Assembly: GCA_036338025.1 (NCBI GenBank)
Contig: JAYZDB010000255.1
Coordinates: 1-7,822 of the forward strand
DNA length: 7,822 nt
Direction: 5' to 3'
From: JAYZDB01 sp036338025
Lineage (GTDB): Bacteria; Planctomycetota; UBA1135; UBA2386
Shown: positions 1 to 5,910 of the stretch, piece after piece
Layout of the letters: each line of letters starts with the position of its first letter
How positions within the stretch are numbered: position 1 is the stretch's first letter
Program-made: the position numbers and the translations under genes
The notes under the pieces: generated by a model
What the model was told of the DNA's origin: nothing
The model's database searches: none
The model's input: only the letters and a program-made list of their open reading frames with translations

Positions 1-2
1 AC

Positions 3-617
3 CACGATGTCGATTTTGCAAACGAACCCATCGTCACCGCCGCTTCCTGCACCACCAACTGCCTGGCTCCCATTGTGCGGGTACTGCACGACGGCATCGG
101 GATCGAGCGTGGTTTGGTGACAACGATCCATGACCCGACCAACACGCAGAGCGTCGTGGATGCGCCGCACAAAGACGCTCGACGAGCACGGGCGGCCTTG
201 GCCAACCTGATTCCTACCAGCTCGAACTCTGCCTACGCTGTCACCCTGGTGATCCCGGAACTGGCAGGCAAGATCGACAGCATTGCGGTACGCGCGCCGG
301 TAATGAACGCATCGTTGACCGACTGTGTGTTCCAGGTGGCGCGCGATACCACGGTCGAAGAGGTCAATGAGCTGCTGCGCGGGGCGGCAACCGAGGGTCC
401 GCTCTCGGCGGTGCTCGGTTTCGAGACCAGGCCGCTGGTCAGCTCTGACTACGCTCGCAACCCCAACAGCGCCACGATCGATGCGTTATCGACTCGAGTT
501 ACGGATGGCCGGATGGTGAAGGTCCTCGCCTGGTACGACAACGAGTGGGGTTACGCCAACAGGCTGGTGGACCTGGCCCGGAAGATCGCCGGGAATCCTG
601 GATCGGGGCCCAGTTGA
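3..617 (+). CDS. gap: Glyceraldehyde-3-phosphate dehydrogenase, C-terminal part (5' end outside window); resembles the ArsJ-associated branch
   Basis: The frame is open from the left edge, so the start lies upstream; 204 residues of a roughly 335-residue family are visible, with most of the NAD-binding domain missing. GAPDH oxidises glyceraldehyde 3-phosphate with NAD(P) and phosphate. The active-site motif SCTTNCLAP has its catalytic Cys codon at 48-50, and the partner His (TTIHD) is at 129-131. HKDARRARA and the terminal WYDNEWGYANR motif are also present. The segments TTIHDPTNTQ, NASLTDCVF and TTVEEVNELL resemble, from memory, the ArsJ-associated GAPDHs, which use arsenate to make 1-arseno-3-phosphoglycerate for export by ArsJ. 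No arsJ is visible; it could lie upstream. The phosphate loop reads IPTSSNSAYAV instead of the usual IPT(S/T)TGAAKAV. The enzyme family is certain, the subfamily moderately so. The beta-propeller gene follows 17 nt after the stop. Confidence 0.95.
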   Translation, partial: HDVDFANEPIVTAASCTTNCLAPIVRVLHDGIGIERGLVTTIHDPTNTQSVVDAPHKDARRARAALANLIPTSSNSAYAVTLVIPELAGKIDSIAVRAPVMNASLTDCVFQVARDTTVEEVNELLRGAATEGPLSAVLGFETRPLVSSDYARNPNSATIDALSTRVTDGRMVKVLAWYDNEWGYANRLVDLARKIAGNPGSGPS

Positions 618-634
618 GAGTTCAATGGCCGCTG

Positions 635-1918
635 ATGAACGTTAGCAGGACTCTTGGGTTTGCACTTCTCGCCTTGGGCCCCTTGTCAGCCCAGGACTGG
701 CCGGAGTTTCGTGGGCCGACCGGCGACGGGATGTCCGCTTCAAAGGGGGTTCCGACGGTCTGGAGCGCGGAGAACAACGTCAAGTGGAAGGTCGAACTGG
801 CCCGGCCAGCGAACGGCAGTCCGGTGGTGTCGAACGGCCGCGTGTTCCTGACCCTCGCACAGGATGAGGATGGCAAGCGTCGCTCGCTCTGCTGCTTCGA
901 TCGCCTCAACGGCAAGTTGCTCTGGACCCGCACGGTGACTCATGACGAGAAGATGCCGACTCACGGCACCAACCCTTACGGAGGTTCGACTCCGGCGGCC
1001 GATGGCAAGCGGGTGGTGGTGTGGCACGCATCCGCGGGACTGCACTGCTACGATTTCGAGGGTAAGCAACTCTGGTCCCGTGATTTTGGTGAGTTCCGCC
1101 ACCGCTGGGGTTACGGCACCTCACCGGTGTTGCACCAGGGCACAGTCATCCTGCACACCGGACCGGGCAAGCGCGTCTTTGTGGTCGCACTGGCACTGGC
1201 GACCGGCAAAACCATCTGGAAGACCGAAGAGCCTATTGATGGCGATGGGCAGAACAACGCTGAGAAGCGTTACATGGGTTCGTGGTGTACTCCGATCGTG
1301 ATCGACGTCAAAGGCCGGACGCAGGTGCTCTGCACGATGTCCACCCGGGTCGTAGGCTACGACATCGATGACGGCAAGATTCTCTGGTCATGCCGTGGTT
1401 TGGCTGGAAAGCGGGGTGACCTGGCTTACTCCTCGCCTGTTGTCATCGGAGATATCTGTTTGGTGGTCGCGGGCTACGAAGGGCCGGAGCTTGGTATCCG
1501 TCTCGGAGGCGAGGGCGACGTCACGAAAACCCACCGGCTCTGGCGGCACGACAACCGGCCTGACAATATCGGGTCGGGGGTGGCGGTTGACGGCAAGCTC
1601 TACCTACCGGACGCACGTGGCTTTGTAGTGTGCCTGGACCCCGTCACTGGCGAGCGCTTGTGGAGCGGACGGCCAGCGAAGGGGAAGATGTGGGGATCGA
1701 TCGTGTTTGTAGATGGGAATCTCTTCGTGACCAACCAGCGCGGTACGACCGTGGTGTTCGAACCGAATCCCAAGAAGTTGGTGGTCGTAGCTCGCAATGA
1801 TTTGGGTGAGAGCACCAACAGCACGCCTGCTTTCGCGGGTTCTGAGCTGTTTCTACGCACCCACAAGCACCTGTTTTGCATCCACAACGCCCCGCCACCC
1901 GGCAAGACCGGACGTTGA
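635..1918 (+). CDS. Secreted PQQ-like (BamB/quinoprotein-type) beta-propeller protein
   Basis: This is a 427-residue protein. The ATG at 635 is chosen because it directly opens a signal peptide: a short basic start, a hydrophobic stretch at about residues 7-18, and likely cleavage after LSA19. An in-frame ATG at 545 would bury that peptide behind 30 residues overlapping the GAPDH gene. The mature protein begins with DWPEFRGP, typical of secreted PQQ-like propellers in planctomycetes. Blade signatures ending in a GK.xW-type turn recur near residues 87-101 (NGKLLW), 138-151 (EGKQLW), 187-200 (TGKTIW), 241-255 (DGKILW) and 333-347 (TGERLW). Such propellers usually act as scaffolds in the periplasm; I see nothing that proves PQQ binding or catalysis, and the substrate is unknown. 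There is no lipobox Cys at the cleavage site. The ribosome site is weak (GAGAG about 14 nt upstream), so expression may depend on read-through from the GAPDH gene. Confidence 0.9.
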   Translation: MNVSRTLGFALLALGPLSAQDWPEFRGPTGDGMSASKGVPTVWSAENNVKWKVELARPANGSPVVSNGRVFLTLAQDEDGKRRSLCCFDRLNGKLLWTRTVTHDEKMPTHGTNPYGGSTPAADGKRVVVWHASAGLHCYDFEGKQLWSRDFGEFRHRWGYGTSPVLHQGTVILHTGPGKRVFVVALALATGKTIWKTEEPIDGDGQNNAEKRYMGSWCTPIVIDVKGRTQVLCTMSTRVVGYDIDDGKILWSCRGLAGKRGDLAYSSPVVIGDICLVVAGYEGPELGIRLGGEGDVTKTHRLWRHDNRPDNIGSGVAVDGKLYLPDARGFVVCLDPVTGERLWSGRPAKGKMWGSIVFVDGNLFVTNQRGTTVVFEPNPKKLVVVARNDLGESTNSTPAFAGSELFLRTHKHLFCIHNAPPPGKTGR

Positions 1919-1979
1919 ACTCGCTGCGCGTGGATTGACGAACGCAGGCCCCACGACGTAGCCGCGGAGCCTGTATTCA

Positions 1980-2007
1980 GACCGGACAGATCGCTTTGTC
2001 GGCGGTC
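1980..2007. terminator. Candidate hairpin between convergent genes
   Basis: In the 94-nt gap between the convergent beta-propeller and secreted-protein genes, GACCG (1980-1984) pairs with CGGTC (2003-2007) and GACA (1985-1988) pairs with TGTC (1997-2000). A two-base bulge lies at 2001-2002 and the loop is 8 nt. The position suits a bidirectional terminator. No T-run follows on either strand, so it is not a textbook intrinsic terminator, and a stem this size can arise by chance in GC-rich DNA. Confidence 0.3.
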
Positions 2008-2012
2008 CAGGT

Positions 2013-3350
2013 CTAGTTGCCGATCACCCCGCGTACGCCGTTCGAGCTCTTGAGTGCCCCGGTCGGGCTTGGCTTGTAGGCCTGAGTGTAGAACGGGATC
2101 CCGATCAGCGTGGGATCGTTCGGGAGGGTCATGTTCAGGCGTGCTGCGCCTCGCACGATCGGCAGGGGAATGAGAATGTCCATTCGGGCGAGCAGGTAGC
2201 AACCGGGCCAGCCCATTGGTCCCAGATCCAGGTTCATGTCTGCCAGTCCCAGGATCATGGTCATCGGTTGGGGGTTGCTGATCGGGCCGCACTTGATCTC
2301 GAACGGCGAGCCCAGTTGGGGGATGGTGCCCTTCAGCGTGGCCTTGCCGCTGCGTACGCAACTCGTGCCGTATGGCGTGAATTCACCTTTTCGGACCGCA
2401 AAGGAGTCGAAGTGGTAATTGTACTTGGCCCCGTTGCCGGCACCGCCGGTCTTATTCCAGAAGAACCGGTAGAGGTTGTTGGGGTTCGAGACAAAGAACG
2501 TGTAGTTCGGGGATTCCACCCACTTGTTGACGATGTGATCCGCGCGTTTCCATTCGATCTTGGAGCCAGCTTGCCAGGTAGCACCATTGTCGGTTGACTC
2601 CGAGACCCAGAGGTCGAAGTCAGCCCAGCCGGCAAGGTCGACCACTTTCTTGATCCGCAGGTTGAAGGTGTACAGGCCAGTACTGAACTGCTTGACACCT
2701 GAAGACCAGTCAAACCACCACAGGCCGTTGCCCTGCGATGGTCCGAGTGCATCGCAGAATCCAAAGGTCGCCGAGGCATCGGCGACTTCCCGGAGGTAGT
2801 AGGGTGCGGCATGAGTGTGCCCCCAGCGACGACCGAGGCTCTCGATCAACTCAACCGGGCCTTCCTGGACTTTGCCGACATAGAAGGAGTCGAAGTAGTA
2901 GTCCGCCTTGTTGTTCGTCGTGCTCAGGTTCGACAGCGAGAACAGCACCGAGGACTTTGTGCTGAGGTTGAAGTTCAGTGTGCGGGTGTGGATGAATGAG
3001 TCCAGTGTTTGAGAGGACACGTCGGTGGTCAGTGTCTTGCTCGATGGAATGATCATGCTGAGGTCGATCGGAGCGGAGCCGGTCGTGCTCACCACCTTCG
3101 CGAAGCGTGCGACTGCGATATAGGTGCCTGCCTCCAGGATCAGGGGGCTGCGCGAGTATGTGAACGTGGTGGCCGCCACCAGGTGGTCGACCTTGCCGAA
3201 CAAGGAACGCGATTCGGTGATCCCGTTGTTCCAGGTGCCGGTTGCGGTGTGCCCCCACGGGGCGCCGGTCAGGCTCTCGTGGATGATTTCTTGGGCAGGG
3301 ACGGTGCAGAGACTGCACGCCAGGGTGAGTATCGTCGGGATGGTTCGCAT
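2013..3350 (-). CDS. Secreted protein with two tandem beta-rich domains and a C-terminal module; function unknown
   Basis: This is a 445-residue protein with a signal peptide at about residues 1-19 (cleavage likely TVPA/QE). I do not recognise a named family. Residues ~24-160 and ~168-320 look like diverged copies of one domain. Both open with ESL..(W)GHT, both have a central strand pair around AGTYIAVARFAKVV / TGLYTFNLRIKKVV, and both close with ADYYFDSFYVGK / YNYHFDSFAVRK. The pattern of alternating hydrophobic and polar residues suggests beta-sandwich folds of the kind found in carbohydrate- or protein-binding modules; this is inference. Residues ~327-445 form a separate module that starts YGTSC and contains LGLADMNLDLGPMGWPGC and a late FYTQAY. 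From memory this resembles a C-terminal module recurrent in some planctomycete secreted proteins. Three cysteines (331, 354, 384) lie in it. No catalytic motif is evident. The start has a GAGGT ribosome site 9 nt upstream. It lies downstream of the decarboxylase on the same strand, 145 nt away. Confidence 0.85.
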   Translation of the reverse strand: MRTIPTILTLACSLCTVPAQEIIHESLTGAPWGHTATGTWNNGITESRSLFGKVDHLVAATTFTYSRSPLILEAGTYIAVARFAKVVSTTGSAPIDLSMIIPSSKTLTTDVSSQTLDSFIHTRTLNFNLSTKSSVLFSLSNLSTTNNKADYYFDSFYVGKVQEGPVELIESLGRRWGHTHAAPYYLREVADASATFGFCDALGPSQGNGLWWFDWSSGVKQFSTGLYTFNLRIKKVVDLAGWADFDLWVSESTDNGATWQAGSKIEWKRADHIVNKWVESPNYTFFVSNPNNLYRFFWNKTGGAGNGAKYNYHFDSFAVRKGEFTPYGTSCVRSGKATLKGTIPQLGSPFEIKCGPISNPQPMTMILGLADMNLDLGPMGWPGCYLLARMDILIPLPIVRGAARLNMTLPNDPTLIGIPFYTQAYKPSPTGALKSSNGVRGVIGN

Positions 3351-3359
3351 GGTGGGTCT

Positions 3360-3364
3360 ACCTC
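3360..3364 (-). promoter_or_regulatory. Ribosome binding site of the secreted-protein gene
   Basis: On the minus strand GAGGT lies 9 nt before the ATG at 3350. It supports that start, which is also the one that gives a well-formed signal peptide. Confidence 0.65.
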
Positions 3365-3388
3365 AAGGTAGAGAGTTGGGAATCCAGG

Positions 3389-3394
3389 ATTGTA
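3389..3394 (-). promoter_or_regulatory. Weak candidate -10 element upstream of the secreted-protein gene
   Basis: The minus strand reads TACAAT here, one mismatch from the TATAAT consensus and about 40 nt before the ATG. No convincing -35 hexamer sits 16-18 nt further upstream, so this is only a hint that the gene has its own promoter rather than relying on the decarboxylase transcript. Confidence 0.2.
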
Positions 3395-3495
3395 CCGGGG
3401 TGGTGCGGAACACCGATCCGGCACCGCGCTCCGGCTGGAGGCGAGGTGTGGGAGGCGGCCCCATTGTGCCCAATTGTACCCCCCGTGTCAGGCAG

Positions 3496-4896
3496 TTAGC
3501 CCGGGTTACCCAGCAAGGATTGGATCCGCTCGACGGAATTTCGAATATCCTGCTCAGTGGTGCGGTGGTTGAGGACGCAGAAACGGAGTACGTAGCGTCC
3601 ATCGACTCTCGATGAGGACAGCATCAGGTAGCCGTCTTCCAGGATGTCCTCCATCAACTGCCTGGTGGCCGCCTCGGATTCCCTTGCAGCGAAGCAGAAC
3701 ACCGAGAGTTGAGGCTGAGTAACCACTTCGAACCGGCTGTCCACTGCGATCAAGTCTCGAGCCAGAGCACACAGCCGGATGTCCTTACGGATCGCATCGG
3801 CCATCGCATCGATACCCACTGATCGCAGCAACAACCACAGCTTCAAGGCGCGATTGCCCCGTGTCAGTTCCGGGCCCCGCCGGAACAAGTTGATTTCGTC
3901 GCGTGGAATGTCCTGCATGTACTCCCCGTCCGCTGTGAATGCCGCCTCCAGCGCTGCCATGTCGCGGGTCAGGAAACAGCCCGACTCGAACGGTGCATAC
4001 AACCACTTGTGAGGATCGAGGGTGATCGAATCTGCCTTCGAGAGTCCGGCTGTTAATTTTCGGTACTCGGGTAACAGCCGGGTCGCGGCGCCGTATGCAC
4101 CATCGACGTGGAACCATGCGCCGTGTCGATGAGCGATCTCGGCGAGTTCCGGGATCGGGTCGATGGCGCCGGTGGTGGTGGTGCCGAGGGATGCACAGAG
4201 CAGCATCGGCCGTAGGCCACTGTCGATGTCCTGTGCCATCGCCGCATCGACATCGGCTGGGGTCAATCGCTGGGCACTGTCGATCGCAAGGTGTCGGATC
4301 CGGCTGTCTGGGATTCCCAGCAGACCGGCGGCCTTGGCGACGGAGAAGTGCGCTTCGGTACTGAGATAGACGGTGCCCAGGTGGTGTTCCTCGGCATCGA
4401 GGCGGGTGCGTGCGGCTGCCAGGGCAGAGAGGTTGGCGATCGATCCACCCGAGGTCAGGACACCACCGAATTCGGCGGGCAAGTCCACGGCCTCGCGGAC
4501 CCAGGACAGCAGTTGTTCCTCGAGTTGTGCTGCGACCGCGCCACCCAACCAGGAACTGGTGAACAGGTTTGTTGCACTCGCAAGAAAGCTGCCCAGCGCG
4601 CCTACGTAGCTGCCGGGGCAGGGAATGTAGGCGAAGAAGCGCGGGTGGTTGACGAGCGTTGCGTAGGGCAGGTACTCGTGCATGAACTTCTCCATGCCCT
4701 CTTCGACCGGTTGGCCAGCGTGGGGCAGGGGCTCCTCGACCAGCGGCTTGAGGATTTCCGAGCGTGGAAATCGTCCTACGGGTGCCTCTGGCAGCCGTTC
4801 CATCCACTCCACGACGAGATCGATCGCTCGGTATCCGAGCTGGCGCATCGTCTCGGGATCCGGGTCCACTCCATGTTGGTCCGGGGTGTTCGTCAT
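3496..4896 (-). CDS. Group II PLP-dependent decarboxylase, aromatic-L-amino-acid decarboxylase type
   Basis: This is a 466-residue protein, normal for the family, which removes CO2 from L-amino acids such as tryptophan, tyrosine, phenylalanine, DOPA or glutamate to give amines, using cytosolic pyridoxal phosphate. The cofactor lysine is Lys297 in LDPHKW. Asp265 in FHVDGAYG would pair with the pyridine nitrogen, and His183 in TEAHFS would stack on the ring. HPRFFAYIP (residues 84-92) is the usual substrate-side segment. Counting from the lysine, Tyr326 falls exactly where human DDC has catalytic Tyr332. In this family Tyr there goes with simple decarboxylation, while Phe marks aldehyde-forming synthases. 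The substrate cannot be read from sequence. The ATG at 4896 is preferred over an in-frame start at 4983: it has AAGGT 5 nt upstream, and the extra 29 residues match nothing in the family. The gene is divergent from aroF. Confidence 0.93.
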   Translation of the reverse strand: MTNTPDQHGVDPDPETMRQLGYRAIDLVVEWMERLPEAPVGRFPRSEILKPLVEEPLPHAGQPVEEGMEKFMHEYLPYATLVNHPRFFAYIPCPGSYVGALGSFLASATNLFTSSWLGGAVAAQLEEQLLSWVREAVDLPAEFGGVLTSGGSIANLSALAAARTRLDAEEHHLGTVYLSTEAHFSVAKAAGLLGIPDSRIRHLAIDSAQRLTPADVDAAMAQDIDSGLRPMLLCASLGTTTTGAIDPIPELAEIAHRHGAWFHVDGAYGAATRLLPEYRKLTAGLSKADSITLDPHKWLYAPFESGCFLTRDMAALEAAFTADGEYMQDIPRDEINLFRRGPELTRGNRALKLWLLLRSVGIDAMADAIRKDIRLCALARDLIAVDSRFEVVTQPQLSVFCFAARESEAATRQLMEDILEDGYLMLSSSRVDGRYVLRFCVLNHRTTEQDIRNSVERIQSLLGNPG

Positions 4897-4901
4897 GATC
4901 G

Positions 4902-4906
4902 ACCTT
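4902..4906 (-). promoter_or_regulatory. Ribosome binding site deciding the decarboxylase start
   Basis: AAGGT on the minus strand, 5 nt before the ATG at 4896, fixes the short start. No comparable site precedes the alternative in-frame start at 4983. Confidence 0.6.
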
Positions 4907-4933
4907 ATGGGTGCCCGAGCGCTCTGGATCAAG

Positions 4934-4960
4934 CCCGGTCTTCGAATGCGAAAGACCGGG
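4934..4960. promoter_or_regulatory. Inverted repeat in the divergent decarboxylase/aroF intergenic region
   Basis: CCCGGTCTT (4934-4942) is perfectly complementary to AAGACCGGG (4952-4960). The stem can continue inward as CG/CG, with one bulged A and an AATG loop, and outward as AGCC/GGCT with a small offset. No T-run follows, so an intrinsic terminator is unlikely. It lies 38 nt upstream of the decarboxylase ATG and 12 nt upstream of the proposed aroF -35. It could be an operator for a dimeric regulator or a leader hairpin of the decarboxylase mRNA. Confidence 0.5.
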
Positions 4961-4972
4961 GGCTGAGTTGCG

Positions 4973-5001
4973 TTGACCACCACAAGGGGGTGGCCTATGG
5001 T
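4973..5001 (+). promoter_or_regulatory. Candidate sigma70-type promoter of aroF
   Basis: TTGACC (4973-4978) and TATGGT (4996-5001) are separated by exactly 17 nt. Against TTGACA and TATAAT they match 5 of 6 and 4 of 6 bases. Transcription would begin near 5008, leaving a leader of about 40 nt before the aroF GTG. The GC-rich spacer contains a short CCACC...GGTGG inverted repeat. Confidence 0.45.
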
Positions 5002-5048
5002 TCGCCATCCCCAGTGCCTGTGGCTGTCGCCATTGTCGCAGACTCATC

Positions 5049-5873
5049 GTGACCCAATTGCCAACCCGCCAGACAGTTGCTATCGCCGACGGCCCTGAGA
5101 TCGGTCCCGAGGGCTTCGTGGTGATGGCCGGCCCGTGTTCGGTCGAATCCGAAGATCAGGTGCTTGAAACGGCCCAGGGGGTCGCCGCAGCAGGTGCGTC
5201 GATGCTCCGCGGCGGGGCGTTCAAGCCGCGGACTTCGCCGGACGCGTTCCAGGGGCTCGGCGAGATTGGGCTCGCGCACCTGCGTAATGCCAAGGCCCAA
5301 ACCGGATTGCCGGTGGTGACCGAGGTCTTGGACCCGCGCCAGGTGGAGTTGGTGTCGGCGACTGCCGACATGCTGCAGGTCGGCTCGCGGAATATGCAGA
5401 ACACACCGCTGCTGCGTGAGCTTGGTGGGTGTGACAAGCCCGTCTTGCTCAAGCGAGGTGCGTCCGCGACGGTCGATGAATTGCTCGGCGCAGCTGACTA
5501 CATTCTCGAGGCCGGGAATTCCCAGGTCGTGCTCTGTGAGCGCGGAATCCGTTCCTTCGATCCTTCGACTCGCTACCTGCTGGACCTGGCGGTGGTCCCC
5601 AACCTCCGTTCTCGGACGGGACTGCCGGTGGTGGTAGATCCGAGTCACGGCACCGGACGTCCTGATCTGATCCTACCCATGGCTCTGGGGGCCTTGGCGG
5701 TGGGAGCGGATGGGCTGCTGATCGAGGTACACCCGGCCCCGGAACTGGCACTGAGCGATGGGCACCAGGCGCTGACAATTGGCGCTTTTTCGGCCTTGAT
5801 GGACGAGATCAGACAGTGGATTCCGGCTTCGGGCAGATACCTTTCCCTCCTCGCACAACCTGCTGCCGACTAG
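5049..5873 (+). CDS. aroF: 3-deoxy-7-phosphoheptulonate (DAHP) synthase, type I-beta, without N-terminal regulatory domain
   Basis: This is a 274-residue protein. It condenses phosphoenolpyruvate with erythrose 4-phosphate, the first step of the shikimate route to aromatic amino acids, in the cytosol. The expected motifs are present: AGPCSVES (residues 27-34), GGAFKPRTSP (55-64), QVGSRNMQN (110-118), KRGASAT (135-141) and DPSHGTGR (197-204). The probable metal ligands Cys30, His200, Glu226 and Asp237 have the same mutual spacing (170, 26, 11) as Cys102, His272, Glu298 and Asp309 of the Thermotoga maritima enzyme. Relative to that enzyme, the N-terminal ferredoxin-like feedback domain is absent, and no chorismate mutase domain is fused. 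The start is GTG; it is the only usable in-frame start after a stop at 4974-4976, and no clear Shine-Dalgarno sequence precedes it. It heads the aroF-tpiA-secG-yicC block. Confidence 0.95.
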   Translation: MTQLPTRQTVAIADGPEIGPEGFVVMAGPCSVESEDQVLETAQGVAAAGASMLRGGAFKPRTSPDAFQGLGEIGLAHLRNAKAQTGLPVVTEVLDPRQVELVSATADMLQVGSRNMQNTPLLRELGGCDKPVLLKRGASATVDELLGAADYILEAGNSQVVLCERGIRSFDPSTRYLLDLAVVPNLRSRTGLPVVVDPSHGTGRPDLILPMALGALAVGADGLLIEVHPAPELALSDGHQALTIGAFSALMDEIRQWIPASGRYLSLLAQPAAD

Positions 5874-5894
5874 TTTTCAGGTAGCGGGCAGGAC

Positions 5895-5900
5895 AGAGGT
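5895..5900 (+). promoter_or_regulatory. Ribosome binding site of tpiA
   Basis: AGAGGT lies 10 nt before the tpiA ATG, in the 37-nt gap after aroF. tpiA therefore has its own ribosome site, unlike secG and yicC, which start inside the preceding stop codon. Confidence 0.5.
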
Positions 5901-5910
5901 CCGGCTCGAC

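Noticed and set aside
75..617. GTG at 75 as a start for the GAPDH gene
   Set aside because: The frame is open to the left edge and encodes the catalytic SCTTNC motif before this codon, so the true start is outside the window.
545..634. Upstream in-frame start for the beta-propeller gene
   Set aside because: It would overlap the GAPDH gene by 73 nt and place 30 unconserved residues before a clear signal peptide.
1600..2361. 253-codon - strand frame spanning the convergent junction
   Set aside because: It overlaps the ends of two better-supported genes, is rich in Arg, His and Pro, and has no start context or motif.
3359..3370. Short palindrome TACCT-CA-AGGTA before the secreted-protein gene
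   Set aside because: Arms of 5 bp are too short to mean much, and one arm is part of the ribosome binding site.
4166..4182. GGT trinucleotide run resembling a microsatellite
   Set aside because: It encodes the conserved GTTTTGA segment of the decarboxylase (residues 238-244), so it is explained by coding.
3785..5047. 420-codon open frame on the - strand overlapping the decarboxylase in another frame
   Set aside because: The translation is Arg/Pro-rich low-complexity sequence typical of a shifted high-GC frame; the decarboxylase frame explains the region.
4291..5052. Long open frame (253 codons) on the + strand opposite the decarboxylase
   Set aside because: It is antisense to a gene with complete catalytic motifs, its translation has no recognisable family or membrane pattern, and long shadow frames are expected in GC-rich coding DNA.
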